Below, in pieces: positions 1-16,929 of a stretch of DNA of 64,000 nt. The notes under the pieces are model-generated. The model worked only from the letters and a program-made list of their open reading frames with translations, ran no database searches and was not told the DNA's origin. The stretch is from Amaranthus tricolor (Eukaryota > Streptophyta > Magnoliopsida > Caryophyllales > Amaranthaceae). A program made the translations under genes and the position numbers. Position 1 is the first letter of the stretch; each line of letters starts with the position of its first letter. The stretch is from the NCBI RefSeq assembly GCF_026212465.1, contig NC_080052.1, forward strand, positions 16,678,846 to 16,742,845, given 5' to 3'.

Positions 1-4157
<4,157 letters not shown>

Positions 4158-4928
4158 CTGTACAAATGTGATAAAATATTAGATATAAAATATAATTCCT
4201 AAACATTAAAAATTATATTTTATAAAAAATTTATATGCTAAATTGTAAACTTTTTAATTCATTATTGTTATTCCATTTGATTTTCGAACAATATTTATCA
4301 ATCATTCTTACACCATCCTTAACAATGATCCAATTATAAAGATTATGAAATTATTTATTTATTTCCCCTTTCCTAAAGATCATCTTTTAATCTATTTTTA
4401 TTAAAAGTAATTTTTTTTAACATGTAATCATTTATAATCAAGTATAATTAATGATATTTAAGATTAAAATAATTAATTGAAAAATATATCAAAATCACAT
4501 AAGACAATAATAATGGATAAGAGAAAATAACAAAGTGTGATATTATTTGATTCGTCTAGATTTAATTTTTATTAATACAATTTTTTACAATATTAAATTA
4601 TCTCCAATATAAATATTAGTAATTTAAACAATATATTAATTTGTTTAAAAAATAAATGAAAAAACAATAACAAAAAAGAATGGGTAAAACAAAAGTAAAA
4701 ACCATTCATATAATATGGCATTAGAAAACAATGGGCCAAAACCATGTTCCAATACCATTTTATTTTTTCAAGTCATGATGATTTTGTGTTGGGAAACGGT
4801 ATTAGAGTAAAAGTATAGGCTTGGTGCTGCAGCATGACTACGTTTTTTAACGTGGATGAGAAAAATCGACTGTACAAATGTGATAAAATATTTGATATAA
4901 AATATAATTCGTAAACATTAAAAATTAT

Positions 4929-5137
4929 ACTCCATCCTATTCATCTTAAGAGTCCCATTTGACTTTTTATGGATTTTAAGGAGAGTCAAAAGTGGGACCA
5001 TAAAGGGTAGGAAAGAGAGTGGTATTATGGATTTTTAATGTAAATCTAGAAAATTAGTATAGGTAATGGAGGGTATAAATGAAAATAGGATAAAACTACT
5101 AAGGGCATAAAAGTCAAAAACCCATACTAAAAATAAC
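4929..5137. mobile_element. Possible Stowaway/mariner-like MITE remnant
   Basis: This roughly 210-bp block occurs in the second duplication unit but not the first. Its left end reads ACTCCATCCTATTCATCTTA followed by AGAGTCCCATTTGAC, resembling the CTCCCTCCG...TTAAGAGTCCCATTTGAC start common in plant Stowaway-like MITEs. The right side has GGCATAAAAGTCAAAA and ATGGAGGGTATAAATGAAAA, which are only loosely complementary to the left end. A clean terminal inverted repeat and TA duplication are not obvious, so this is a tentative call. Confidence 0.4.
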
Positions 5138-5412
5138 AAAGTATGATATTATTTGAGTTTTCTAGATTTTATTTTTATTAATACAATTTTTTTACAATAT
5201 TAAATTATCTCCAATTATAAATATTAGTAATTTAAACAATATATTGATTTGTGTATAAAATAAATGAAAAAACGAAAAGAGTGGGTAAAAGTAAAACAAA
5301 GTAAAAACCGACATTGGAAAACAATGGGCCAAAACCATGTTCCAATACCGTTTTGGTTTTTCAAGTCATGATGACTTTGTCTTGGGAAATGGTGTTGGAG
5401 TAAATGCATAGG

Positions 5413-6219
5413 CTATAGGCTATGAGTATTGCATTTCTTAGTTTAGTAGTAATGTACTTGCACAGCTATTTACTCGGCTAGTTACTCATCTCTTTCATTT
5501 GCCATTTCTAAACTCCAATTTTTTCCTCTTTCTAATCATCCAAAAATTCTCTCTTAGTAATCTTAGACTTTTATGTAGTTTTTACGGGTTTTTTCAAGTC
5601 AGATTAAAAAATATATGTAAGTTTATCTTTCAATTTTAATAGTATCACCGGAATTTTTCTTCTCTAAAAATGTCTTAATTGATTTGTGTAGATAAATCTT
5701 ATAAAAAACTAAGTCGATTTATTATTTTTTATGTAGAAATTTATTTTTTGTAGTAGATTTTTGATAAATTAGTTTAACATGTGATAGTATCACTGGTATT
5801 TTAAACGATTTCAAAAATACTAAACGATTTTATCCTTTGATTTTTATAGAATTTTATTTTTGTTTTGTTTGAAAATTTTTATTTGATTTATGTAGATTTT
5901 CATATGAAAAAATAGATCGATTTATCATTTCTTTAAGTTGAAAACCGATTATTTTTTTTTTCTAAAATTGATTTGTTTATAATATGATGAATCGACTTTT
6001 CAATATTTAAAAGGGTTTTCATATAATATTGGGAGAAATTTCACAATTGGTTTCTGGTTTATCTACTCCTCTAAATAAAATCAGGTATACCTCTTTCATA
6101 TATATGATAATACTTACAATTTTGTTGATAGATGTTTATACTTTTTTAATATGTAGTTAACTGGATTATAATTTGATCTACAGTTTTATCCATGTTTGAT
6201 TTTGAATGAGTTAATATAA
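5413..6219. other. AT-rich non-coding Helitron interior
   Basis: Between the duplication and the gypsy insertion I see no reading frame, splice-linked exon or recognised repeat. The stretch is T-rich on the + strand and may be promoter or leader for the minus-strand Rep gene. Confidence 0.5.
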
Positions 6220-6224
6220 TTGTT

Positions 6225-6858
6225 TGTCATGGTATTGCTTACTCAATTAATTTATTTAATAAATAGCATCATATTACCGAAATACCTTTGACCTTTTCCG
6301 TTGACCTTGACTTTCGGTCAATGGGCTTTTTCTGGAAGTCCCATCTTCCTTGAATGGCCTATGGGCTGGTTACCTCTGAAAAACCATAACTCCCTACTCT
6401 CCCATAATGCATGGCTCTCCTTGTTTCAAGATGAGTAACTGCCCACTCTTCCCATTACTCCCACTACCCCCATGATAAGTTCACTTCTCCTGCAACTTCC
6501 TTTCCATCATTATAAATAGGGGCAGCCATCAAGAAGAAAGGATCATCTAAAACATAGCCTTTGCAATATCATTGCTCTCACCCTGCTTCATTAACCTAGC
6601 CAAACACTAGCAATCTTAATCCCGACATCTCTTCTTGCATTCATTCTATAACCGTTCATTCATTTATTTCCGATATCCACGTTCTAACTTGAGCGTCGGA
6701 GGGGTTTTCCGGGAGATCACCCCCCGGACAAGGCTAACAAGTTGTTTTGCAGGAATTCAAGCCACTTCCTCCCACAAATTACTTCTCTTGATCACACTTC
6801 CACTAATCTCCAGGTATTTTGAGTGTCTTTCGCACTTCCTCGTTTCATTACAGAAACA
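6225..6858 (+). repeat. 5' LTR of the Tat-lineage element
   Basis: 634 bp, TG...CA. It carries a promoter TATAAATA at 6511-6518 and is followed directly by the primer-binding site. The segment near 6693-6731 contains GGAGGGGTTTTCCGGGAG and a CCCCCCGG pair that could fold in the RNA leader. Confidence 0.95.
6511..6518 (+). promoter_or_regulatory. LTR TATA box
   Basis: TATAAATA followed by GGGGCAGCC sits in the middle of the LTR, as expected for the U3/R boundary promoter. The same box is at 18895-18902 in the 3' LTR. Confidence 0.75.
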
Positions 6859-6861
6859 GTT

Positions 6862-6879
6862 TGGCGCCGTCTGTGGGGA
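6862..6879 (+). other. Primer-binding site, probably tRNA-Asp
   Basis: TGGCGCCGTCTGTGGGGA lies three bases after the 5' LTR. The first nine bases and last five match the complement of the 3' end of plant tRNA-Asp (TGGCGCCGTTGCCGGGGA), with four mismatches between. The tRNA assignment is from memory of the family. Confidence 0.7.
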
Positions 6880-6894
6880 GTGTTACAATAAGTC

Positions 6895-9800
6895 ATGGCT
6901 CCCAAAAGAAATCTAACACAAACCGCAACCGTGCATAGCACAGATACAGACACTTCTGCAGGTCAGGCCAACAATTAGGCCGTGACCCGCCGTGATCTGG
7001 ACATGCTAGCACGAAACCTCACTGCTGCGTTTTCCGAACAGCTCCGCGCTGTCATGAATAACAATAATCCTGCTCCACAACAAGTATTGGATGATATGGC
7101 AGATCAAATAAAAAATCTGCGGGAACGGATCGAGCCCCCTAACGAGACACCCAAATCCCACGAATCTCAGGATGGGAACTCGGAGATGTCACGTTCCAGC
7201 AAGAGAAACAAGAGGCGACGGGAGAGACCAAGGACTCACACGAGTCTCGGCAGAAGTGATCCTAGAGACAGAGAGTCTAAAACCGCCTCTCAAGATGCCC
7301 GTACTTATTTAGAAAGCAAAAAGCATAAGGCATCCGAAAGCATCCAGTCACTGGTGGATCGACGGAGGGAAGAGAGGAAGAGGGCGCAGCTGGTAGGATC
7401 CAGCCATCCAGCGAGTCCTGTAACCATGCCGCGGAACGAAGATGAGGTCAAAATCCTCCCTGGAGATCCTACGCCGATAATCTCTCCAATGGCTCCTGAA
7501 ATACTAAACATTCCCAACCCGGGGAAAATAAAAATCCCAAATATGGCAGCGTTTGACGGAACGTCATGCCCTGAAGAACACTTGATGGCGTACAAGAACC
7601 TGATGGTGCTGCACACTACCAATCCTTCCTTGTGGTGCAAATTCTTCCCGACTACTCTTACGGGAGTAGCCTTGACGTGGTACACCTCCCTTCCCCAAGG
7701 AAGTATCCACAATTTTGCCCAACTAGAAGGGAAATTTCTGGGCCACTTTATAGCCTCAAGAAGGCAGGAGAAATCAAACTTCCACCTACTAAGCGTCACT
7801 CAATTGGAAGGAGAATCCATATCCTCCTATCTGAAGAAATTCCATGAGGCGGTGCTAGAGGTGACGGATTTAGAGGAATCAGTCGCCTTAAACGCCCTTA
7901 TCAATGGAATGAAGGCTCAAAGGCTCAAGTTCCAGTTGGTGGAAAGCCAGGTCAAGACATATGCGGAGGCCATGAAGCAATGTCAAAGTTATGTCACGGC
8001 CTCCGAGGTATGTCAGGCACACGACCCCAAGAGGCGGAAGTCTGACAAAAAAGACACCGCAACCCCCAACCAATCCTCGAGGAACCGAGAAGAGCACCAG
8101 CCGAGGAGGGAAAGAAATCACACGCCGCGTCGTCCCGCCCCCCCTTCAGATATGGGACCCCCGCGTTCCCATCACATTTTTACCGCGGCAGGGGAATCCA
8201 GAACACGCAATTTGTTGGACGGAGGAAACGACCCGATGTTTAATCGAAACAGAAGGGATATTTTCTTTGCCGTTCGCGACAAGTTGCCAACTCCACCTCC
8301 CACTACCACTCCTTCCAACAGGCGCAATTACAATTTATGGTGTGACTACCATAAAGAGCACGGCCATACCCTCGCCCAATGTCGCGAATTCAAGCGTATC
8401 TTGTATCAGCTGGCCGATGAAGGAAAGCTTTCCAGGTTCCTCAACAAGAGGAACTATGACGCGGGAGAAGGAGCAAACAGAAGGCAGTGGAATCAAAGAC
8501 GCGGATCCCCCAAGAGGGAAGAGGCAAGGCGCGAAGGTTCCCATACGCAAGGGACCATCAACATGATTTTTGGAGGATACACCGAGGAATATCCTACCGT
8601 CCGCGCTGCAAAAGACAGTGTTCATACTCTGCTGACAAGACCAACAACGACCGTAACCAGCGGACCGGTCATGAAGTTTGATGCCACGACCTCTCAAATG
8701 CTGCAACAGCCCCATACTGACCCTCTGGTGGTCACCCTCAAAATCGGACAGATGAAAGTCAAAAGGGTACTCGTGGATACCGGAAGCACGGCTGATCTCA
8801 TTACAATGGAGTGCTTGAGAAAAATGAAGTTCGAGGAAAAGCACTTGCAGCCCCTCGATAAGCCGCTGATCGGGTTTGGGGGAAGTCAGGTCATCCCGCT
8901 AGGAACGATCATTCTCCCCGTGCGCGTGGGAGAAAGAAGTGAAAGCAGGACCCTACCCATACGTTTCACGGTAGTGGATCTCACTTTCCCTTACAACGCC
9001 ATCATGGGACTTCCCCTAATTAACAAGATCAAAGCTGCAATCTTCCCTCATCAACTCTTGTTGCAATTCGAACGGGACGATGGGAAAGTTGGCATCCTCA
9101 AGGGAGATCAGATAACGGCACGCCAATGCCTTATAAACACTCTGAAGCGCGGACACTCCGCGACACCCGCCAAAAGGGAAAGGGAAGATCAAGACGCTCC
9201 TGCTGTCATGAGCGTATATATGGAAAACCCTAGCACACACGAAAGGCCTCACCCCATAGAAAGATACGAGGCGGTAGACATGTTCGAGGGAAAGCAACTA
9301 AAGATAGGGAAAGATCTTCCTGGTACGATTAAAAAAGAAATCGTGGCCACCATTGCTGAGTTCCGTGACGTCTTCGCATTCAGCACGGAAGAAATGCCTG
9401 GCATTCCTACTAGCGTCATGTGTCATAAACTTGACATAAGACCAGGCCACAAACCAGTAAAGCAGAAGCTGCGGCATCAAGGAAAAGAGCGGACCGATGC
9501 CGCCAAAGAGGAAGTTGAAAAATTATTGAGAGCCGGATTCATTAGAGAATGCAAATACTCCGATTGGCTATCCAATGTCGTCCTCGTGAAGAAACCAAAT
9601 GGCAAATGGAGGATGTGTGTCGATTTCACGGATTTGAATAGAGCCTGCCCCAAGGACGACTATCCACTTCCCAAAATAGATCGCCTGGTGGACTCCACAG
9701 CAGGCCATGCGCTACTAAGTTTCATGGATGCCAATGCCGGATATCACCAGATTCAATTGGTGCCGGAGGACCAAACACACACGGCCTTCATTACTAGCAT

Positions 9801-12440
9801 GGGTGTCTATTGCTACAAAGTCATGCCCTTCGGGTTAAAAAATGCTGGAGCCACCTATCAAAGGATGGTAAACAAGGTTTTCCAATCTCAGATTGGACGG
9901 AATCTTGAGGTATACGTGGATGACATGATAACAAAAAGCAAGCACGCAACTCAGCACGCTGCGGACTTGCGTGAAACGTTCAATACCCTCCGTAAACACC
10001 AGATGAAGCTCAATCCAGACAAGTGTGTGTTCGGGGTCACAGGAGGAAAATGTCTCGGCTTCTTGGTAGACGAACGGGGCATCGAGGCAAATCCGGATAA
10101 GATTCAGGCCATTCAAAACATGAGATCTCCCACCTCCGTAAAAGAAGTGCAAAAGCTTACGGGGTGTATAGCCGCACTAGGAAGATTCCTTTCAAAGTCA
10201 GCAGACAAATGCCTGCCTTTCTTCAAAACAATAAAGCAACAGAAATTCGAATGGACCGCGGAAGCAGAAGAGTCTTTGCGTCAGCTCAAGGAGCACTTGT
10301 CAGCCCTGCCAAAACTAGTTTCGCCCATCAACGGGGAAAAGCTAGTTTTATATGCCTCTGTCTCCGAATACTCGTTATCCGGAGTGCTTGTGGCGGAAAG
10401 GGAAAAGAAGCAGCTCCCAATATACTATGTGAGTCATGCATTCCGCGGCTCAGAAGGGAACTATTGCGAAGTGGAAAAGGTCATATTTGCGGTAGTGATG
10501 GCCAGCAGGAAATTGAAGCCGTACTTCCAATCCCACCAGATCATCGTCCGAACTGATTAACCTTTGAAAAAGATTCTGGAAGGGAAAAATAAGTCAAGCC
10601 GCGTTACCGATTGGGCAAACCAGCTAGCAGACTTCGGCATCGAATACGAGCCTCGAACGGCAATTAAAGCACAAGCCTTGGCTGACTTTATTGCTGAAAG
10701 CACTTCCCCCCCTCCTGCTGAAGTTAATCGAGAATGGAAATTGTATGTAGACGGGTCTTCAACACAATCGGCGAGTGGGGCCGGACTACTCATTGTGTCC
10801 TCCGCCGGGGTCCGCATGGAAAGGGCGGTCAGATTTGAGTTCGCGGCATCCAACAATGAGGCCGAGTATGAAGCATTGCTGATGGGGCTGAAAATCTGCT
10901 GCGAGGCTGGGGCTAAAGAATTGGCAGCATTCTCGGATTCCCAATTGATAGTGGGGCAAGTAAACGGGGAATTCGAGGCTAAAGATGATAGCATGAAAAT
11001 GTATCTGCAGCAAGTGAAGGACTTTATCCCAAAGTTTGACAAGTTCACGTTGGAGCACATTCCACGATCCTAAATGCCCAGGCCGATTCCCTAGCAAAAC
11101 TGGCCAGCTCCGCAGATACTTCCGCGGCTCGTGATATAATTTGGGACGTGCTCCCCAACCCCAGCATCAACTTCATGATCAACACCATCGATAGATCTGA
11201 AACATGGATGGGGCCATACGTTAAGTACTTGCAAGATCAAACGCTCCCCCAAGACGAGAATCAGGCCAAAATGCTCCAGAAGAAAGCCAAATGGTTCGAA
11301 CTTCATGAAGGAACGCTTTATAAAAAATCATACGCACATCCCCTCCTGAAGTGTGTTGCTCCTGAGGAAGGAAACTACATCCTACGAGAAATACACGAAG
11401 GCGGATGCGGAATACACCAGGGAGTACGAACGGTCATTAGCAAAGTCCTTAGAAGTGGTTATTATTGGCCTTCACTCCGGAAAGACGCGGAAGAGTTGAT
11501 CCTACGGTGTCCTGAATGTCAATATCACTCAAAAATAGGGAGAAAACCCTCTAATTACTTGACCGTCTTGCAAGCCGTCCTGCCATTCGACAAATGGGGT
11601 ATGGATCTCCTTGGCCCTTTTCCACCAGCAAAGGGGCAACGCAAGTTCATCATTGTGGCTATTGATTACTTCACTAAGTACGTAGAAGCAGAGGCTCTTA
11701 GTTCGATCACAGACAGGCAAGTCTGCCAGTTTTTATGGCGGAACATCATCACAAGATACGGCATACCGAGGGTGATCATTACGGATAATGGAAGGCAATT
11801 TGTCAGCAAGAACACCATTGAGTATTGCGACAAATTCCACATCCAAATCAGATTTAGTTCTGTGTCCAGGCCGCAAACTAACGGTCAAGTCGAGTCCGCT
11901 AACAAGGAGATACTAAATGGTATCAAAAAGAAGATAGAAGGGGTCAAGGGTAATTGGGATGAAGAACTACCCGGAATCTTATGGGCCAGTCGAACCACCA
12001 TAAAAGAGGCCACGGGGCACACACCGTTCTCTTTAGTGTACGGGTCTGAAGCCGTACTTCCAGTGGAAATAGGAGTACCCTCTACAAGGGTCACCTACTA
12101 CTCATATGACGAGAACGAAGAAGGAAAAAGAGCAAACTTAGACCTACTTCCAGAGAATAGAGGAAATGCACTACTGAGATCGATGGCCCAAAAGCAGAAG
12201 ATGATTCGTAGCTTCAACCGCCATGTGAAAACAAGACGTATCCAAGTCAATGATCTCGTCCTCCGAAAAGTCGAAGCTACTGCGAAGATTGTTGAAAAAG
12301 GAAAGTTAGGGGCCAACTGGGACGGACCTTTCAAAGTCACCCGCATCATCAAACCAGGAACGTTCGAACTGGAAGACATGAAAGGGAGAAAACTACCCCG
12401 TCCATGGAATGGAGACCACTTAAAGAAATACTTCATTTAA
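6895..12440 (+). pseudogene. Tat-lineage gag-pol polyprotein with two nonsense codons and one frameshift
   Basis: The polyprotein would supply capsid, protease, reverse transcriptase, RNase H and integrase. The likely start is ATG 6895; codon 28 is TAG (6976-6978), after which the frame is open to TAA 10558-10560. Motifs in order: gag domain (about 7600-7960), Cys/His knuckle-like CDYHKEHGHTLAQC (about 8340-8382), protease VLVDTGSTADL (about 8770), RT YVDD (9913-9924), first RNase H (about 10360-10620), second RNase H-like LYVDGSS (from about 10742), integrase zinc finger HEGGCGIH...CPEC (about 11395-11517), then core residues in GMDLLGPF, ITDNG and NGQVESANKE. The second RNase H ends at a stop near 11071, and the integrase resumes in another frame, so one base is missing there. 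No chromodomain follows. This copy cannot make a full polyprotein without readthrough. Confidence 0.92.
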
Positions 12441-12689
12441 TAAAATTTGCAAGGGGCAATCAGTTGCTAGTATCAGTATAAGCAGCTTCAACAGAGACAA
12501 ACTTATCAGCATCAATCCGCGACTACCTTCATTCCGCAACATAGTTGCGTTGTCATTCGAAATCACTTTTGTCATCGTCATTTGTATTCTTATCAATCCT
12601 TTATAATAGAAGTTTCATTTTCAGAATATCCGGCTCCTATGTTCGCAATTATTTGGTAAAAATCTATTGCAAATCTTATTAAATCAGTA

Positions 12690-13200
12690 ATATCCATAAG
12701 TCGGACCCCTTGAGAGGGGTCCCATTATCAAATTATTCTAAGTCACTAACAAACTTGTGATACCTATAAGTCGGACCCTTAGAATAGGGTTCCAAGACCA
12801 AAAACCATTTCAAGCATTCACCATCTGTTCGTAGCATCGATAAGTCGGACCCCCAGTTTGGGGTCCCTAAGTTCAAAAATATTTCAAGTTTTTCACAAAG
12901 ATGTTTCCCAACCGGAACATCGATAAGTCGGACCCCCAGATTGGGGTCCCATAGTTCAAAAATATTCCAAGTTTTTTACAAAAATGTTTCCTAACCGGGA
13001 CATCGATAAGTCGGACCCCCAGATTGGGGTCCCATAGTTCAAAAATATATTCTATGTTTTCATAAAGATGTTACCTAACCGGGACATCGATAAGTCGGAC
13101 CCCCAGTTTGGGGTCCTGGAGTTCCAAAATATTCTAAGTTTTCTACTAAGATGTCCCCCAACCGGGACATCGACAAGTCGGACCCACAGAAGGGGGCATA
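12690..13200 (+). repeat. Tandem array of 70-85 bp repeats, each with a GGACCCC/GGGGTCC hairpin (array 1)
   Basis: Seven units carry AAGTCGGACC(C) near 12699, 12769, 12841, 12925, 13008, 13093 and 13175. In several units GGACCCC is followed six to seven bases later by GGGGTCC, a perfect short inverted repeat. The consensus also has ACCGGGACATCGATAAGTC. The array lies between integrase and the 3' end of the antisense gene. The stretch 12441-12690 before it shows no gene. Confidence 0.93.
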
Positions 13201-13441
13201 AGGACTGAAAATATCCTAAGTATAAATCTCCTTGATGTCGCCCGCACGTGACATCAGTAAATCGTGTCCTCTGCTAAAACGATTCAGCAAATATTCCGCG
13301 GGCTCAGACGATAGAAGCCACGGCTCAACAAACAAGCATGGATACTATGAATAAACTTTCCATGATTCAAAAATATATACATCAGAATATTCAAAATACA
13401 GAGTTGAATGTTTGCAAAAATCAAATTACAAAATTACAAGG

Positions 13442-16400
13442 CTAAACATTATCCAAAAAGGCGTCGACGTCCCCCTCTGCGTCCTGGGCCGGCAACGGAG
13501 GAGATTCGGCCGCCCCCTCTTCAAGACTGGGAGTGAAGCTCACAAAATCTTCAACGTTGAACGGCTCCACTTCAATCCCGGATAGCTCCTTGGACAAACC
13601 CTGGAGGTTTCTTCCTTCATCAATAAGAAGATTCGACAAATCTAAGCACAAACTCTCCAAATGGGAAAGCGCCAAGTTTTCAGGGGCCCCCGAGGTCGAA
13701 GGAGGGGAGAGGGTTAGTTGATCCAGATCAAGGCATAACGCCTCCTTTTCAGCCGCGACATCAACCCTCTCCGACCAAGCCCTTGCCTCCTCCACATCCC
13801 AGTCGGGGTCCACCAGTACCGCCGACTCCCGGTACAAAATTGGAGCTAGGTTGGCCAAAGCTTCGTTCCCCTTAAGATATGCCTTTTGTTTGAAGGAATC
13901 GAAGTTAATGCCTAACTCCGCGGCAGCCAGACGGTAGCTCTCTTCAGTAATTGTGGACCCCGTGCCCACCATTTCTGCCATCAGACTCCCTAAGAAACTC
14001 GACGCTTCCGGTTCGTCCGAAGTGAGCCAATCCCTAGCTATCCGGGCTCGTCTCCCTAAGCTGGTCTTGTAAATCCGAGCCGCGGATAGCAAAGTCTTGA
14101 GTTTGGCCGAATCAGTCGACACCTGTTCCAAAAGACACTGGTTCTGATGAACCAGTTTAGCATGAACATCCATCAGGTGACCGATTTCGTGGCCGAGGGT
14201 TGCCGATTTATTAGAAGCCGCGTCCAGACTCTCGACGGTCTCCTCCAGTTGCTTCCTCGCCCTCTCCCGCCACTGCTCAGTCTTGACTAAACGCTCCTTC
14301 AGCTCAGAGCATTTAGCCAGCTTTTCCTTTAAGCTCGGCAGTTCATCTCGGAGCTTTTGAAGCTCCGCGTCCTGCTCATCGCAGCGGGAGGATAAGGCAG
14401 CTAGGGTCTCCCTGTCCGCGGCACTTTGGCGACTGAGGTTGAGCTCAAAAGACAACTTTAGAAAAGCCTGCGAAAAAAAAAAAAAAAAAATCAGAATCGA
14501 ACAGTTAAACTCAAAGAGATGTAAGAGGAAGGAAGTTACCTCAGCCGCGGAAACTTGAAGTTGACGGACCCTATCGGTGGGGGAAAGGGAATCCAGTAGA
14601 TCAACATCCACTTGGCTGATCAAGTGAGACGTCGCCCTATTAAAACGGGTTATCATGCCCTTATGGCCTAAGTCGGTGAAAGGGGTGTCATGCCGGAAAG
14701 GGAGAACCTCCCGACGACGATACACCTCTTCCACCTTCGCTTTAGGAGCCTCGGCCGACTCCCCCACCTTCTCTTTGCCCCGACTCAGGACAGGGGACGC
14801 CTTGGTTTGAGGTGAAGCCACCTCCTCTTCCGCCGACCTCATTTGCAGAGGTACGGCCGACATTATTGTTGTTCCCGCCGAGGCCTTTTTTGAGGCACTT
14901 TCTTCATGAGAGGAAGAGACTCTCTTTCTCTTCCTCTCCCTTTTCTTCGATTCCCTCTTCTTAGAAGGGATTACCCTCTGAGAGTCATCGGGAATATGGA
15001 CTTGTCTCCTCTCCTCAAGGAGCCGGAGAGCCTCCTCTTCGCCGGGGACTTCATCCAGCCCCTTTTCCGCCGTCACAGAATCCTACAAAAAAAAAAAAAT
15101 AAAATAAAATAAAAAAGAAGAAAGAATCAAAGAAATCTAATATAGTTCGGGAAGAACGAAGAAAGTTATACCTTTGGCGGAAGAGGTAGAGGTTTCTCCG
15201 CGGGCTGTGGGATGGCCCCTTGAGCAAGTCTCATGACACTGAATTTTTTCATGAGTTCCGGGTCTTTTGCTCGAAGATTTTCCTTGGCTATCCCTGCGAA
15301 AACCACGAGTTAGAGGCAAGTAGATAACAGAAAAAAAAAAAGAAGGAAGAAGTCCGACAACCCTTACTCCGATCGATAGCCAAGCTGATGCCGAATGCTG
15401 AGAGGAGGTTTTCATTCTCCAACTCAGGACGACCGGGTATCCAGTTGAGCTGGACGTTCATGGGTTTCCTTCCCAGTTGAACGTCCATCTTTGCATACTC
15501 GATTATCACCGCGTCGCTAAGAGAACATTGCGGGATACCATTATTGAAACCCGAAAGATTGGGTTTGATGTCAAAGGAAGTCTTGATATTCCATCCTTCC
15601 GAATTATAGAGGTAGGCAAATTGAGTCCTATACCCCTTTTGGTTATCAGGGAGGTCGTGGACTATCTTCAGTCCACGACGATGGGTAAAAGTTATCCAGC
15701 CGCAGCCGTATGATTGAGAATTACATAGGCGGGCTCTGAATATATATCTAAAGGCGGTGAGTGTTGGTGGCACGGCCAAAACTTTACATAAGATCAAAAA
15801 TGCCACCATACAACCCCAGGCGTTTGGGTATAGCTCAGGCACTGAAACGTTCAAAAACTCTAACACCTCCCTAAAAAACGGGTGAAGAGGAAGCCTAAGT
15901 CCTAACTCAAAAGAGGGAAAGTATACAGCTATACAGTGTGGGGGAGGAAACCTAACAGTGTCATAATTCCCCGGAGTAATGATGTTTATGTTGTCTTTCA
16001 AACCCCATTTTTGAGAAATGGCTTCCCGACGGTTGTCTAGATCTCTCTTAGTCTGTAAATCAATAAAGTAGTTTAGGGGCCCGCCGTTTGGAATATAGAA
16101 TGGAGGAGGAACTGGCGCTGCACTCTCCCTTCCGGAAGACTCGGCTGATCCTTCAAGGTTTTCCATATCTACATACAACAACCCTTCCAGGTCAGGATTT
16201 ATTCGCGGCAAGTAATTAGGAAAGAAAGCAATGCTCACTTCCCAAGGAGCAGTTTTCATAATCTCCGGAGGGTATATAGGGGATACAGACGACTCATCCT
16301 CGGCTTTTATTGGTTCATAATGGGGGGTAATTCTCACCGAACTACTTTCGTCCGAATCATTCATTAACAACCCCTTTTTATTAAGACGCCTACGTACTAT

Positions 16401-16490
16401 CAAAGGAGTTTCCGGCAAGTTAGTAGAGTTAATGTCTGAGTTAGTTATGGTCTCTTGAGTAGCCGCGACATCCATGTTAACAAGAATCAT
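13442..16490 (-). CDS. Antisense spliced gene of the Tat element; PF04195-like (gypsy-type transposon) domain plus coiled coil
   Basis: Four exons on the minus strand, 15368-16490, 15172-15293, 14540-15082 and 13442-14467, join in frame through introns of 74, 89 and 72 nt, all GT..AG with T-rich ends. The sum is 2814 nt, a predicted 937-residue protein from ATG 16490 to TAG 13442. I see no premature stop in it. Residues about 190-300 include LRLPLHPFFREVLEFLNVSV and YPNAWGCMVAFLILC, characteristic of the putative gypsy-type transposon domain (PF04195, as I remember it). Residues about 600-740 are rich in E, L, K and R heptads and probably form a coiled coil; the C-terminus is acidic. It runs opposite to gag-pol and has its own TATA-like box at 16859-16866. 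Tat elements are known to carry extra reading frames here; the biochemical function is not known to me. Confidence 0.85.
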
Positions 16491-16858
16491 AAAGTAGTAG
16501 GCGAAACTTGTAAAGAATAGAGACTAAATTCATAAAACGAATTCAATGTCCTAGGCTAACATTCAAGAATAATTTGAAGAAATTCAAGAACAAATCGAAG
16601 AAATTTAAGAACAGTTTGAAGATTAACTTGAAGAAATTCGAAGATCTGGGAAAAAGTTTGAATACCTTTGAAGAAAAGTTGGAGATTTGTCAGAAACTTG
16701 ATGAAGATCTGTCAGATGTCTTGAAGATCTTCAAGAATTTGTCAGAAGTTTGAAGGAAGGATGAAGATTGTCAGAGCGTCACTCTACTCTTTTTCCAGCG
16801 ATGTAAAATTTGAAGGAAGTAATGAGAATTAAGTGAGAGGGAACTGTTCCAACCACCC

Positions 16859-16866
16859 TATTTATA
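16859..16866 (-). promoter_or_regulatory. TATA box candidate for the antisense gene
   Basis: On the minus strand TATAAATAGGGTGG lies about 370 bp upstream of the ATG at 16490. The string resembles the LTR promoter (TATAAATAGGGGC), so the antisense gene may have acquired a similar core promoter. No other strong TATA is seen nearer the start. Confidence 0.55.
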
Positions 16867-16929
16867 ACAGCAATAAATGCCTTTGGGACTTGAGTACAAT
16901 AAATGGAAAGAAGAATCCCAAACGAGAGC

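Noticed and set aside
7991..8566. 191-codon + strand frame overlapping gag
   Set aside because: Shadow frame of gag; no recognisable motif and typical arginine/proline-rich composition from an alternate frame.
10564..11073. Separate small gene
   Set aside because: It is the second RNase H part of gag-pol cut off by the stop at 10558 and the frameshift near 11071.
12690..13200. Hammerhead ribozyme or retrozyme repeats
   Set aside because: Units form simple GGACCCC/GGGGTCC stems but lack the CTGATGA and GAAA core.
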